A stretch of DNA of 64,000 nt, taken from positions 1 to 64,000 of the forward strand of contig CAZCZL010000007.1 in NCBI GenBank assembly GCA_964503315.1, written 5' to 3'. The stretch comes from FEB-12 sp964503315. GTDB lineage: Bacteria > Zixibacteria > MSB-5A5 > GN15 > FEB-12. The position numbers were made by a program, and so were the translations under genes. Positions within the stretch are counted from its first letter, which is position 1. Each line of letters begins with the position of its first letter. The notes below the pieces were generated by a model. The model saw only the letters and a list, made by a program, of their open reading frames with translations. It had not been told where the DNA came from and ran no database searches. Of the stretch, positions 53,492 to 61,893 are shown piece after piece.

Positions 53492-55018
53492 ATGACCCAG
53501 ACCATTCGCAAAATACTGATAGCCAACCGAGGGGAGATAGCTGTCCGAGTGATTCGCGCCTGCCGCGACCTCGGCATCCGCTCTGTCGCGGTGTATTCCC
53601 AGGCGGACAAAACCGCCTTCCATGTCCGCATGGCCGACGAAGCTATCTGCATCGGCCCCGCACCCTCCAACCAGAGCTACCTCGTCCATGACTCCCTGAT
53701 TCATGCCGCCAAGCTTTCCGGCGCCGATGCCGTCCATCCCGGCTACGGCTTTGTTTCCGAAAACGAAGCTTTTGCCGCCCGGTGTGTCAAAGAGGGGATC
53801 ATCTTCATCGGTCCCCGCCCTGAAACGATTGGCCTGTTGGGCGATAAACTGGCGGCGCGCGAAACCGCTATCAAAGCCAAACTCCCGCTGGTGCAGGGTT
53901 CCAATATCGATGTTACCAACCTTGCCTCTGCCCGTGAGACTGCCAAAAAGATCGGCTACCCGATTCTCGTTAAAGCCGCCGCCGGTGGTGGAGGGAAGGG
54001 GATGCGGGTTGTCAACTCCGATGACCAGTTCGAGGAAGCGCTCCAGTCCGCCGCCTCCGAAGCGAAATCCGCTTTCGGTGACAGCCGCGTCTATATCGAA
54101 AAATATCTCGCCCGCCCCCGCCATATCGAGATCCAGATCCTCTGTGATCAGCATGGGAACTGCATCCATCTCGGCGAGCGTGAATGCTCCATCCAGCGCC
54201 GCCACCAGAAAGTTATCGAAGAATCTCCATCCCCCATCATGACGCCGGAACTTCGCAAGCGGATGGGGACTGCCGCGGTGGAGATCGCCCGTGCCTCCGG
54301 GTATGTTGGTGCCGGGACGGTCGAGTTCCTCGTCGATGAGCAGAACAACTTCTACTTCCTCGAGGTCAACACCCGCCTCCAAGTCGAACACCCTGTCACC
54401 GAAATGGTCACCGGTATCGACCTCGTCAAAGAGCAGATCGCTGTCGCCGAAGGGAAAAAACTGACTCTTCGCCAGGAAGATATCCAGCTCCGCGGCCATG
54501 CCCTCGAATGCCGCATCTACGCCGAGGATCCCGACAACAATTTCATGCCCTCCACCGGCCTGCTCTCAAGTTACGTTATCCCGGCCGGGCCAGGCGTGCG
54601 TGTCGACTCCGGCGTGGTCGTCGGTTCCGAGATCCCGATCTACTACGACCCGATGATCGCCAAGTTGGTGGTCTGGGGGAAAGACCGGACCGAAGCTATC
54701 GATAGAATGAAACGCGCGCTCGAAGAATACCGCGTCTCCGGTGTCGAAACGACCATCGGCTTCCACCGCGTCATCATGGATAACAGGAAATTCATCGATG
54801 GCGCGCTTTCGACCCGCTTCCTCGAAGAAGAGTACCCCGACAATATCTACCGTCGCCTGACCGATTTTCTCCGCGAACGCGCCGCGCTCGCGGTCGCCAT
54901 CGATGCCTACGTCCGTGAGCGGAAGATATCAGTCGTCGAACAGCCGCAGACCAACAGCTCCAACTGGTCGGTCTGGCATCGCGTCAACAATCTCCGTCAA
55001 TTCCGAGGGAGTCGCTGA
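53492..55018 (+). CDS. Biotin carboxylase of acetyl/propionyl-CoA carboxylase type
   Basis: Uses ATP and bicarbonate to carboxylate biotin on a carrier protein. 508 residues, the normal length for a separate biotin carboxylase. The expected pieces are seen: ILIANRGEIAVRVIRACRDLG, HPGYGFVSENEAFA, KAAAGGGGKGMR (the ATP Gly-loop), RHIEIQILCDQHGN, ERECSIQRRHQKVIEE and EFLVDEQNNFYFLEVNTRLQVEHPVTE. The end is divergent, with a helical tail of about 50 residues. It overlaps the next gene by one base (TGATG). With the carrier and mutase genes it most likely serves a propionyl- or methylmalonyl-CoA route rather than fatty-acid synthesis; the carboxyltransferase is not in the window. Confidence 0.9.
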   Translation: MTQTIRKILIANRGEIAVRVIRACRDLGIRSVAVYSQADKTAFHVRMADEAICIGPAPSNQSYLVHDSLIHAAKLSGADAVHPGYGFVSENEAFAARCVKEGIIFIGPRPETIGLLGDKLAARETAIKAKLPLVQGSNIDVTNLASARETAKKIGYPILVKAAAGGGGKGMRVVNSDDQFEEALQSAASEAKSAFGDSRVYIEKYLARPRHIEIQILCDQHGNCIHLGERECSIQRRHQKVIEESPSPIMTPELRKRMGTAAVEIARASGYVGAGTVEFLVDEQNNFYFLEVNTRLQVEHPVTEMVTGIDLVKEQIAVAEGKKLTLRQEDIQLRGHALECRIYAEDPDNNFMPSTGLLSSYVIPAGPGVRVDSGVVVGSEIPIYYDPMIAKLVVWGKDRTEAIDRMKRALEEYRVSGVETTIGFHRVIMDNRKFIDGALSTRFLEEEYPDNIYRRLTDFLRERAALAVAIDAYVRERKISVVEQPQTNSSNWSVWHRVNNLRQFRGSR

Positions 55019-55533
55019 TGCCCCGCTACTCTGTCGAAATTGACAACCAGGAATTCGATATCCAGCTCGAGTATCGTTCCGAAAAGTTCTTCGCTACGGT
55101 CAACGGTCATGCGTTCGAGGTTCAGCACCAGTGGCTCGGCGAAAGTCGCGCGCTCCTGTTTATCGGGCATGAATCACTCGAGGTCGATGTCCGTTCCATC
55201 GGCGGCAATGGCGAACGATCCATCTTCATGAAGGGGATCGAGATCCCCGCCTTCATCGAGGATCATGCTGTTGCCCGCATGCGAAAAGCTGCCGGGATCG
55301 GCCACCATGTCGCCGCTGATACATCCATCAAAGCCCCCATGCCCGGCCTTGTCGTCAAACTTCGTGTTGAACCGGGGGAGAGAGTGGCCAAAGGTCAGCC
55401 GCTGCTGATCATCGAAGCGATGAAGATGGAGAACATCATCAAAGCCCGCACCGATGGCATCGTCAAGGAGATCAAAGTCAAAGCTGGTCAATCGGTCGAA
55501 AAATCGGATACGCTCGTGGAGTTCGAAGGATGA
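55018..55533 (+). CDS. Biotin carboxyl carrier protein
   Basis: 171 residues. The C-terminal biotinyl domain has EAMKMEN (the Lys is biotinylated) near residue 140, within the IKAPMPGLVVKLRVEPGERVAKGQPLLIIEAMKMENIIKA pattern. The N-terminal 100 residues are strand-rich and typical of the extended carriers of acyl-CoA carboxylases. It starts within the carboxylase stop and overlaps the mutase start by four bases, so the three genes are translationally coupled. Confidence 0.93.
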   Translation: MPRYSVEIDNQEFDIQLEYRSEKFFATVNGHAFEVQHQWLGESRALLFIGHESLEVDVRSIGGNGERSIFMKGIEIPAFIEDHAVARMRKAAGIGHHVAADTSIKAPMPGLVVKLRVEPGERVAKGQPLLIIEAMKMENIIKARTDGIVKEIKVKAGQSVEKSDTLVEFEG

Positions 55534-57098
55534 CCAAGCAGAAGAAAACAACTTCCGGCATCCCGATCCCGCCGCTGGTCGATGAATCCAGTCATCCCGC
55601 GCATCCTCTCGGCAAACCGGGCGAATATCCGTTCACCCGCGGCATTTATCCCGATATGTATCGCGGACGACTCTGGACGATGCGCCAGTATGCCGGCTTT
55701 GGTACCGCCGCCGAAACCAATCGCCGTTTCAAATATCTACTCGAGCGTGGTCAGACCGGCCTCTCTGTCGCCTTCGACCTCGCGACCCAGATCGGTTTTG
55801 ACTCTGATCATCCGATGTCTCACGGTGAGGTCGGCCGCACCGGTGTCGCGATCGATTCCCTTGCCGATATGGAGACACTCTTCGACGGAATCCCGCTCGA
55901 CAAAGTCTCCACTTCCATGACTATCAACTCAACCGCGGTGATATTACTTGCGATGTATATCGCGGTAGGGAAGAAGCAAAACGTGTCGCCGGACAAACTC
56001 TCCGGCACAGTGCAGAATGATATCCTCAAAGAGTTCATCGCGCGCGGCACATACATTCTCCCGCCGGGCGGCTCGATGCGCATCATCACCGATATTTTCG
56101 GCTACGCCAACACGCATCTGCCGAAGTACAACACGATCTCAATTTCCGGCTACCATATTCGCGAGGCTGGCGCCACCGCCGCGCAGGAAGTCGCCTTCAC
56201 GCTCTCCAACGCCATCGCCTATGTAAAGGCCGCGTTTGATGCCGGTCTGACTATCGACCAGTTCGCCCCGCGCGTCTCGTTCTTTTTCGCCTCGCATAAC
56301 GAGCTGTTCGAAGAGGTCGCCAAATTCCGCGCCGCCCGACGTATCTGGGCGCGCATCGTCAAAGAGCAGTTCGGCGCCAAAGATGACCGCTCCATGCTCC
56401 TTCGCTTCCACACGCAGACCGGTGGCTCAACCCTCACCGCTCAGCAGCCGGAAAACAATATCGTCCGTACCACTATGCAGGCGCTCGCCGCCATTCTCGG
56501 CGGCACGCAATCGCTGCATACCAATTCATTTGATGAAGCCCTCGGTCTACCGACCGAACGCTCCGCTGAGATCGCCCTTCGCACACAGCAGATTCTGGGC
56601 TTTGAGTCCGGTGTCGCCGACTCCGCCGACCCCCTTGGCGGATCATATCTGGTCGAACATCTGACCGATGCTATCGAAGCGAAGATCACCGACCTGATGG
56701 CTCACATTGAGCGGCTGGGCGGCTCTGTCCGCTGTATCGAATCCGGCTACTTCGCCGATGAGCTGGCCCGCTCCGCCTATGAGCACCAGCGGATGGTCGA
56801 AAAAGAGGAAAAGATCGTGGTCGGCGTCAATAAGTTCAAAGCCGACCGCTCGGAGATCCCCGCGGTCTTAAAAGTTGACCCGGAGCTGGAACGTCGCCAG
56901 ATTGAGGCGGTACAAAAGGTCCGGAAGAACCGGGACAATGCCAAAGTCGCCACGGCTCTCGCCAACCTCAGAGACGCGGCGCAGGGGAAAGATAATGTCG
57001 TCTATCCGGTGCTTGAAGCGGTAGAACAGTATGCTACGGTAGGAGAGATATCTGATGTATTTCGCTCTGTCTGGGGAGAATATCGCGCGCGCGGGTAG
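55530..57098 (+). CDS. Methylmalonyl-CoA mutase, catalytic (large) subunit without the B12 domain
   Basis: Interconverts methylmalonyl-CoA and succinyl-CoA with adenosylcobalamin. 522 residues, covering only the substrate-binding barrel. Seen are YPFTRGIYPDMYRGRLWTMRQYAGFGTAAETNRRFKYLLERGQTGLSVAFDLATQ, then GGSMRIITDIFGY and YHIREAGATAAQEVAFTL. The HTQTGGSTLTAQQPENNIVRT and TNSFDEALGLPTERSAEIALRTQQIL segments are also present. The B12-binding Rossmann domain (DxHxxG) is absent, as in the split form found in archaea and several bacterial phyla, so a separate small subunit should exist elsewhere. It overlaps both neighbours. Confidence 0.94.
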   Translation: MTKQKKTTSGIPIPPLVDESSHPAHPLGKPGEYPFTRGIYPDMYRGRLWTMRQYAGFGTAAETNRRFKYLLERGQTGLSVAFDLATQIGFDSDHPMSHGEVGRTGVAIDSLADMETLFDGIPLDKVSTSMTINSTAVILLAMYIAVGKKQNVSPDKLSGTVQNDILKEFIARGTYILPPGGSMRIITDIFGYANTHLPKYNTISISGYHIREAGATAAQEVAFTLSNAIAYVKAAFDAGLTIDQFAPRVSFFFASHNELFEEVAKFRAARRIWARIVKEQFGAKDDRSMLLRFHTQTGGSTLTAQQPENNIVRTTMQALAAILGGTQSLHTNSFDEALGLPTERSAEIALRTQQILGFESGVADSADPLGGSYLVEHLTDAIEAKITDLMAHIERLGGSVRCIESGYFADELARSAYEHQRMVEKEEKIVVGVNKFKADRSEIPAVLKVDPELERRQIEAVQKVRKNRDNAKVATALANLRDAAQGKDNVVYPVLEAVEQYATVGEISDVFRSVWGEYRARG

Positions 57099-57597
57099 AA
57101 CCGCCTTCATCTGTCTCGTGATCGGCATTCTTATCGGATGCACCGGCGGAGACAACACCGGCACGGCTGACAAACCTGTCGCCGAGATCGATGACCGTGC
57201 CGCGGTCCAGGAATCCCTTACCGAGGTCATCACCCGCTGGCGCTACAAGGACAAAGCCGGCCTCTACGACAACGAGTTCCCTTATCTTCGCGAAAAGATG
57301 TCGTTCGACGAGTACCTCCAGACCAAAGATATGCAGATGGATGCTGACACCGTTATGGGGATCGAAGTGAAGGAGTGTTACTTCCATGACCGCGATTCTG
57401 TCGATGTCCTGGTGGAGGTCCTGTTCGAAGGGCCCAAAAAGATCAAGACCCGCATGCGCGACGCATATCGCATGTTCTTCTGGGACGGCAAATGGATCCG
57501 CCCCACGCTTTCCAATATCGATTCGCAAAAGGAGTGGGAAAAGATGAAGAAAGCGTACGAGGAAGCGGTCAAGGAAGAGGATGACTCGGGCAACTGA
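57055..57597 (+). CDS. Putative lipoprotein embedded in the methylmalonyl-CoA operon
   Basis: 180 residues. The start lies inside the end of the mutase gene (44-base overlap). A hydrophobic stretch ends in a lipobox (ILIGC near residue 29) with a long n-region, so it is probably lipid-anchored. The rest has a SnoaL/NTF2-like look (QESLTEVITRWRYKDKAGLYD, then strands ending VRPTL-like) but no clear family. The stop is one base before the epimerase start. A link to methylmalonyl-CoA metabolism is only by location. Confidence 0.65.
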   Translation: MYFALSGENIARAGRTAFICLVIGILIGCTGGDNTGTADKPVAEIDDRAAVQESLTEVITRWRYKDKAGLYDNEFPYLREKMSFDEYLQTKDMQMDADTVMGIEVKECYFHDRDSVDVLVEVLFEGPKKIKTRMRDAYRMFFWDGKWIRPTLSNIDSQKEWEKMKKAYEEAVKEEDDSGN

Positions 57598-57598
57598 T

Positions 57599-58021
57599 AT
57601 GTCCGATACACTCATCTCTCATGTCGGCATCGCCGTCGCCGATCTGGAAAAAGCGATCATCCTCTATCAGCAACTCACCGGACTCGCGCCCGCACCGATC
57701 GTTGAGGTTCCCGACCAGAAGGTTCGCGTCGCCATGTTTGCCGCTCCCGCAGGCCATCCGCACCCCGGCGGACGAATTGAACTGGTCGCGGCCACTTCTC
57801 CGGATTCCCCCATCGCGAAATTTATCGCCCGCAAAGGGGAGGGACTGCATCATATCTGCATCTATGTGGATGATATCAACGCCCGCCTCGCTGCGCTCAA
57901 AGCCGCTGGTCTGAAATTGATCGATGAATCGCCGCGTATCGGCGCCGATGGCGAGAAGATCGCCTTTGTGCATCCCGCCTCCACCGGCGGAGTTCTGCTG
58001 GAACTTCAGGAAAAAAACTAG
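57599..58021 (+). CDS. mce: Methylmalonyl-CoA epimerase
   Basis: Converts the S- to the R-form of methylmalonyl-CoA, the step between carboxylase and mutase. 140 residues of the vicinal-oxygen-chelate fold, with metal-binding His in SHVGIAVADLEKAI and in GLHHICIYVDDI, and Glu in the final VLLELQEK. Gly-rich HPGGRIELVA fits the family. The start is uncertain: an ATG six codons upstream at 57581 is preceded by AAGGAAGAGG and could be used. The stop codons of this gene and of the convergent minus-strand gene overlap. Confidence 0.92.
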   Translation: MSDTLISHVGIAVADLEKAIILYQQLTGLAPAPIVEVPDQKVRVAMFAAPAGHPHPGGRIELVAATSPDSPIAKFIARKGEGLHHICIYVDDINARLAALKAAGLKLIDESPRIGADGEKIAFVHPASTGGVLLELQEKN

Positions 58022-58788
58022 CCGACTCGGCTGACTTGACGGCTCTGTCCACAGAACGTACAGACCGACTCCAGATGACGATTCTCCGTCCCGCACGCGC
58101 ATTTCCAGTGCGATGACTTCACCTCGTTCATCTTCGCCTTCTGATTCTGTCGAAAGCGCGCAAAGAAGAGAATACCAATAATGAGCAATATGGGAACGCC
58201 GAATGTCAGCATCCGATTTTTCGGCGCCAGGAAGACATCTTTCTCATGTTTTCCCACAAACCGGAAATCCTGCTGCATCCCGGCCAGATCCTCTGCGAAT
58301 TGCGGATAATCCTCAAACCCGGCCCGCCCCCAGAGCGTGAATAGATACTGATCGCCGCTATTCAAACGATACAGCACCCCCATCATCCGATGCCGCACCA
58401 TCGCCCCTTCCGTCATATCCTGCGAAGTGAACTCCAGCACAAAGCGGACGTTGTCGCCGTCGTTGTAGCCGCTCGAAGTCAGCAGTTTCGAATTGGGGAG
58501 AGTCAGGATGACCGAATCGATCACGCGATCGACCGACGCTTTCAATGATGCCTGATTATCGATCGACCCCTCCAACTCAAGCGTCGACTTGAATATCAGC
58601 ATCTCCGACTCTTTGCCGGAGGACATCAGCAGAAACGGATAGGAACTACTATCCCCCAATACCTCCCAGCCATCATCTACGGGCAGTTCGATCTCATCCG
58701 CCAACCGGACCACCTGCGCCGAAATCGGCAGGGCGATGAGCAGTATGCTTGCCGTCAGAATTACGCTCGGTATAAAGGGAAATCGCAT
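58018..58788 (-). CDS. Exported membrane-anchored protein with a C-terminal zinc ribbon
   Basis: 256 residues. A signal peptide (1-24) leads to an extracytoplasmic domain (about 25-175, beta-rich). One membrane helix follows (LTFGVPILLIIGILFFARF, about 197-215), and then a cytoplasmic tail with a four-Cys zinc ribbon (KCACGTENRHLESVCTFCG). No family is recognised. The domain order, outer sensor then cytoplasmic zinc ribbon, suggests signal relay but this is inference. Start at 58788 yields the signal peptide. Confidence 0.72.
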   Translation of the reverse strand: MRFPFIPSVILTASILLIALPISAQVVRLADEIELPVDDGWEVLGDSSSYPFLLMSSGKESEMLIFKSTLELEGSIDNQASLKASVDRVIDSVILTLPNSKLLTSSGYNDGDNVRFVLEFTSQDMTEGAMVRHRMMGVLYRLNSGDQYLFTLWGRAGFEDYPQFAEDLAGMQQDFRFVGKHEKDVFLAPKNRMLTFGVPILLIIGILFFARFRQNQKAKMNEVKSSHWKCACGTENRHLESVCTFCGQSRQVSRVG

Positions 58789-59161
58789 AGATGCATTATC
58801 GGCAGAATCCCCGGAAACCCAAAGGAGGCCCGAACAATTGAGCGGCAGACGTCCCCGTCTGCCCTGAACGTCATTTCTTTCCGTAGAAGAGGCTTCGACC
58901 ACGCTCAGAATTGTAGGTCGAAACCCTTGCCCCGAAGGGGTCGCGAAGTGAGGTTTCGACATTCTGGTCTACCAAATCGGGCTGAGCGGAGTCGAAGCCC
59001 GACATCTCGTCATAATTCATTCTTGACCCAAAGATCGTGTCGGCCGTGAGATCTTTCCCCTCTCCCTCTGGGAGAGGGTGCCCCGAAGGGGCGGGTGAGG
59101 GTCATCAACGTAATACCGTCCTGCTAATCGGGCTGAGCGGAGTCGAAGCCCGATTATCCCC
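58789..59161. repeat. Palindromic repeat cluster between two minus-strand genes
   Basis: About 370 bases without a gene. In order: a GGCAGACG-TCCC-CGTCTGCC hairpin at 58844-58863; a GGTCGAAACC / GGTTTCGAC pair around a CCTTGCCCCGAAGGGG hairpin near 58915-58960; and a GGGCT...AGCCC palindrome at 58978-59002. Then come a CCCTCTCCC/GGGAGAGGG unit followed by a CCCCGAAGGGG unit near 59058-59103, and another GGGCT...AGCCC palindrome at 59128-59153. Every family recurs elsewhere in the window or is typical of genome-wide repeats. Confidence 0.88.
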
Positions 59162-59476
59162 CTAAAAATTCCTCTTCAAACTCTCCCGCACCATCTTCAC
59201 CCGCTCCCGGATGAACTCATCCCTCTCCATCGCGGGGCGGTACACAAAATTCCGCCCATCTTTCTCTCGCGCCAACATCCCCTTCTCATACAGCCGCGCC
59301 ATCACTGTCATGATCGTCGTGTATGCCCGCTTGTTTTCGCCGAGAAAGGTCAGCGCCTTCTTGACGGTCAGCTCGCCATGTTTCCAGGCAAGCTCCATTA
59401 CGCGGGCCTCGGTCGGCCCGAGAAAAACGGTCAGGCCCGATCCCTCGGGATCAAAATAAAATGCGTGATTGCCCAC
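59162..59476 (-). CDS. BlaI/MecI-family transcriptional repressor
   Basis: 104 residues matching the winged-helix BlaI/CopY family (LTVFLGPTEARVMELAWKHGELTVKKALTFLGENKRAYTTIMTVMARLYEKGMLAREKDGRNFVYRPAMERDEF). Relatives block beta-lactamase or copper genes until a BlaR1 protease or metal releases them. No BlaR1 or beta-lactamase gene is adjacent, so the target is unknown. I choose the GTG at 59476, two bases after the stop of the small upstream membrane protein, over a longer frame that crosses that gene. Confidence 0.88.
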   Translation of the reverse strand: MGNHAFYFDPEGSGLTVFLGPTEARVMELAWKHGELTVKKALTFLGENKRAYTTIMTVMARLYEKGMLAREKDGRNFVYRPAMERDEFIRERVKMVRESLKRNF

Positions 59477-59478
59477 GG

Positions 59479-59646
59479 TTACGGCTGTGGAGGATTGTCC
59501 CGGCGAGTGTGCCGGAAGATCATCGATGCTCCGACCAGGATGATCGCGATCGGCCAGAAATAATCCCACCAGTTGCCACCGATGATATCAAGCTGGCTCA
59601 AGAGGATCAGTATGCCGAGAACGAGCAGAAGTATCCCTACAAACAT
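59479..59646 (-). CDS. Mini membrane protein upstream of the BlaI-type repressor
   Basis: 55 residues with two membrane helices (MFVGILLLVLGILILLSQL and YFWPIAIILVGASMIF), resembling the LiaI/DUF5668 transmembrane hairpin. GGGAGTACGCG precedes the ATG. Its stop and the repressor start are two bases apart, so they share a transcript. It may sense envelope stress for the repressor, but this is speculation from the pairing. Confidence 0.65.
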   Translation of the reverse strand: MFVGILLLVLGILILLSQLDIIGGNWWDYFWPIAIILVGASMIFRHTRRDNPPQP

Positions 59647-59737
59647 CGCGTACTCCCAATTAGGTGTGTGCTGATATTCCTGATACGATGGTTCCTTGCG
59701 GCAGGTTGCGCAAGCCCCAAAATGCCGGGCCGACCGC

Positions 59738-59778
59738 AAAGAAAACGCCTCCCGAGGGAAGGTATCTCGAGAGGCGTA
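59738..59778 (-). terminator. Terminator after the PEP-CTERM gene, minus strand
   Basis: Minus-strand GCCTCTCGAG pairs with CTCGGGAGGC (one mismatch) and is followed by TTTTCTTT, about 35-75 bases beyond the stop at 59812. Confidence 0.8.
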
Positions 59779-59811
59779 AAGGGAGGAGGAGGGTTGGGGT
59801 GTTCTTACGGT

Positions 59812-60132
59812 TTATTTTTCAGATTTGAACTTTCTCGCTACTGCGGCCGCGCCCAAACCGATCCCCATCAGCACCAGCGTACCTGGTTCGGGAGTCGGCG
59901 TTGGATTCGGATTCGGAGTTGGACCAGGCTTGTGGCCTCGACCGTCCTTATCCGTCTTATCATACTTTTTGCCATGGTTCGGCTTGGGATCTTTCCCTTT
60001 GCCTTCACCCGGCTTGGTCGGAACCGTGATACCGTAGACATCCGCGAACGTGATCGACATGACGATCAGGAACGCGAGCGCCGCGACGATCCACTTTCCG
60101 ATGCCGTTTTCGTTCCGATGATAGACCTTCAT
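59812..60132 (-). CDS. Small PEP-CTERM sorting-signal protein
   Basis: 106 residues. An N-terminal hydrophobic segment (about 14-34) is followed by a Lys/Gly/Asp-rich low-complexity stretch and then a Pro/Thr/Asn run (PTPNPNPTPTPEPG). The C-terminus is a PEP-CTERM signal: a Pro-Glu-Pro motif, one hydrophobic helix (LVLMGIGLGAAAVA) and a short basic end (RKFKSEK). Such proteins are cut by exosortase and anchored or exported at the surface; no exosortase is in the window. The linker may be glycosylated. Function unknown. Confidence 0.85.
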   Translation of the reverse strand: MKVYHRNENGIGKWIVAALAFLIVMSITFADVYGITVPTKPGEGKGKDPKPNHGKKYDKTDKDGRGHKPGPTPNPNPTPTPEPGTLVLMGIGLGAAAVARKFKSEK

Positions 60133-60393
60133 ACCTATGCCCTTTGCCGAAGACTATCTGTTATAAATTCGTTCTGAACCCTATTAAAGCAAAGCCGGTG
60201 CCAAAGGCTGTCGAGGTCGAATCGAATCGCCGTATCTTCGTGATATATAATGCGATAGGTAGCGCACCAAAAACCGAGACTATCCCCCCTGTTTAACACT
60301 AGTGCAATCCCTTGCACAAATATAGAAGCGAACCATTAGCTCTTCTGAATTGGCTCCCTTTAGCAGAAGCAGTCGCTAAACTCAGGAGCTTGC

Positions 60394-61893
60394 ATGAAAA
60401 ACTCCCGCGGGCGTATCATCGCCCAACTTGATCTCAATTCACCCCTCCCCATCGCCGACCTGGTCCCGCTTATCAACCAGCGGATCAACCCACCCACCCC
60501 GGTCACGGAGGCTGATATCTATATCCGCGCCATGTTCATCCTCTCCGACCAGACCAACGCGTATGGCGGACGGTTCCCCTCCGATGAACACCCCCGCCTG
60601 GCCGATCTTCTGGTGGACTCACCCGTTCTGGTCGGACATCGACGTGACCTTCTTCCCATCGGTCGAACATTCCATGCCCTCTGCGTCACGCAGGATGGCC
60701 GCAACTGGGTCAAGAGCTATTTCTATTGGCTGAAGTCCGCTGAAGGCGCGGAGACTCTGCGCGATAATATCGATGCCGGCATTTACAAAGAATGCTCTAT
60801 CGGATTTGTCTACGGTCTCCCCGAATGCTCCATCTGCGGCAAAGATATTCGAGTCTGCCCCCATGAGCCGATGCAGTCTTATGCCGTCAATGGTGAACCG
60901 ACCGACTGCCATTTCAACTACCGCCAGATCGACCGTGTGCTCGAAACTTCCCTCGTCTACCGGGGCGCCATCCCCGACACCTCCATCACCCGCGACCTCG
61001 CCATCACCAAGGCATCCGGCGCCGATGAACCGCTCCGTATCGACTCGCTGGATGACCTCCCGCCCGCCACTCGCTATCTCATCACGCCCCGGTACGAGGG
61101 AATCGATATTCGCTTGAAAAATCTGCCGCATGGATTCGTCGCCGCCCGTCTCACCGGCGAAGAAATACCATTACCACTCGACAACCTCACCGACTTGGAA
61201 CTTGGATCCAGAGACCGTCTGGCGCGTCTGGTCGGCTACCGCGGACGTGAACGCTCCACCTCCGCGCAACTCGAACGCTACCTTTCCGGCGCCCATGCCG
61301 CGGTCAATCGCGCGACGCTGTTTCTCTATCCACTCTCAGAGCAGGAGACCGGCCTCCTGCTAAAACCGATAGAATCTCTGGACTGCCGCTTCATTCGTTC
61401 CCGCTTTGTGACGCGCCCGCAGATTCAGCAGGCGGTCGATGACCTCGCCACCCGCGAGGGAGTAGAGATACATCTGATCGACCAAACTCAGTCGAACGGG
61501 CGATTCCTCTATCAGCCACGCGAACACAATGCTCAGCAGATCCCGATCCTTCGTCTCGCTCGCATGTCTCACTCCGATGACTGGCTCTTGGATATCAACA
61601 CCGACCAGCCGAGGCAATTCATCATCCGCCAATTCGATATCGCGCGCTTCCGACATTCAGCCCGCTTTGTCGCCGACCAGATCCTTCCGCCCATGCGCAT
61701 CCCCGTTGATCCCAAGATGCAACTCAGTTGGCGGTCCGCTAAACTGACTCAGCGTGACAACGCGCTTTCTCTCGAGGTAGGGGAGAGGCAGGGGGGAGTC
61801 CTACGAATTCAACCGATCCGGATCGAAGGGAAACCTCGCTACCTGTTCTACCGTGCGGACAGACCCGTCTCACGTTCCAAGGAGAATCTATGA
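60394..61893 (+). CDS. Phage prohead protease with long C-terminal extension
   Basis: 499 residues. Residues 40-160 fit a capsid maturation protease: His82 in PVLVGHRRD and Ser135 in KECSIGF, the expected His/Ser pair, followed by a probable zinc knuckle (Cys145, Cys148, Cys155, His157 in CSICGKDIRVCPH). Such proteases cut scaffold or capsid N-termini during head assembly. The remaining 300 residues are unusual in length. They include TRYLITPRYEGIDIRLKNL, which faintly resembles motif I of nucleotidyltransferases with the Lys replaced by Arg. AGGAGCTTGC precedes the ATG. It opens the head-gene run to the right end and overlaps the next gene by four bases. Confidence 0.78.
   Translation: MKNSRGRIIAQLDLNSPLPIADLVPLINQRINPPTPVTEADIYIRAMFILSDQTNAYGGRFPSDEHPRLADLLVDSPVLVGHRRDLLPIGRTFHALCVTQDGRNWVKSYFYWLKSAEGAETLRDNIDAGIYKECSIGFVYGLPECSICGKDIRVCPHEPMQSYAVNGEPTDCHFNYRQIDRVLETSLVYRGAIPDTSITRDLAITKASGADEPLRIDSLDDLPPATRYLITPRYEGIDIRLKNLPHGFVAARLTGEEIPLPLDNLTDLELGSRDRLARLVGYRGRERSTSAQLERYLSGAHAAVNRATLFLYPLSEQETGLLLKPIESLDCRFIRSRFVTRPQIQQAVDDLATREGVEIHLIDQTQSNGRFLYQPREHNAQQIPILRLARMSHSDDWLLDINTDQPRQFIIRQFDIARFRHSARFVADQILPPMRIPVDPKMQLSWRSAKLTQRDNALSLEVGERQGGVLRIQPIRIEGKPRYLFYRADRPVSRSKENL

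Noticed and set aside
53441..54499. 352-codon minus-strand frame opposite biotin carboxylase
   Set aside because: Biotin carboxylase motifs run through the region on the plus strand, and the antisense frame matches no family.
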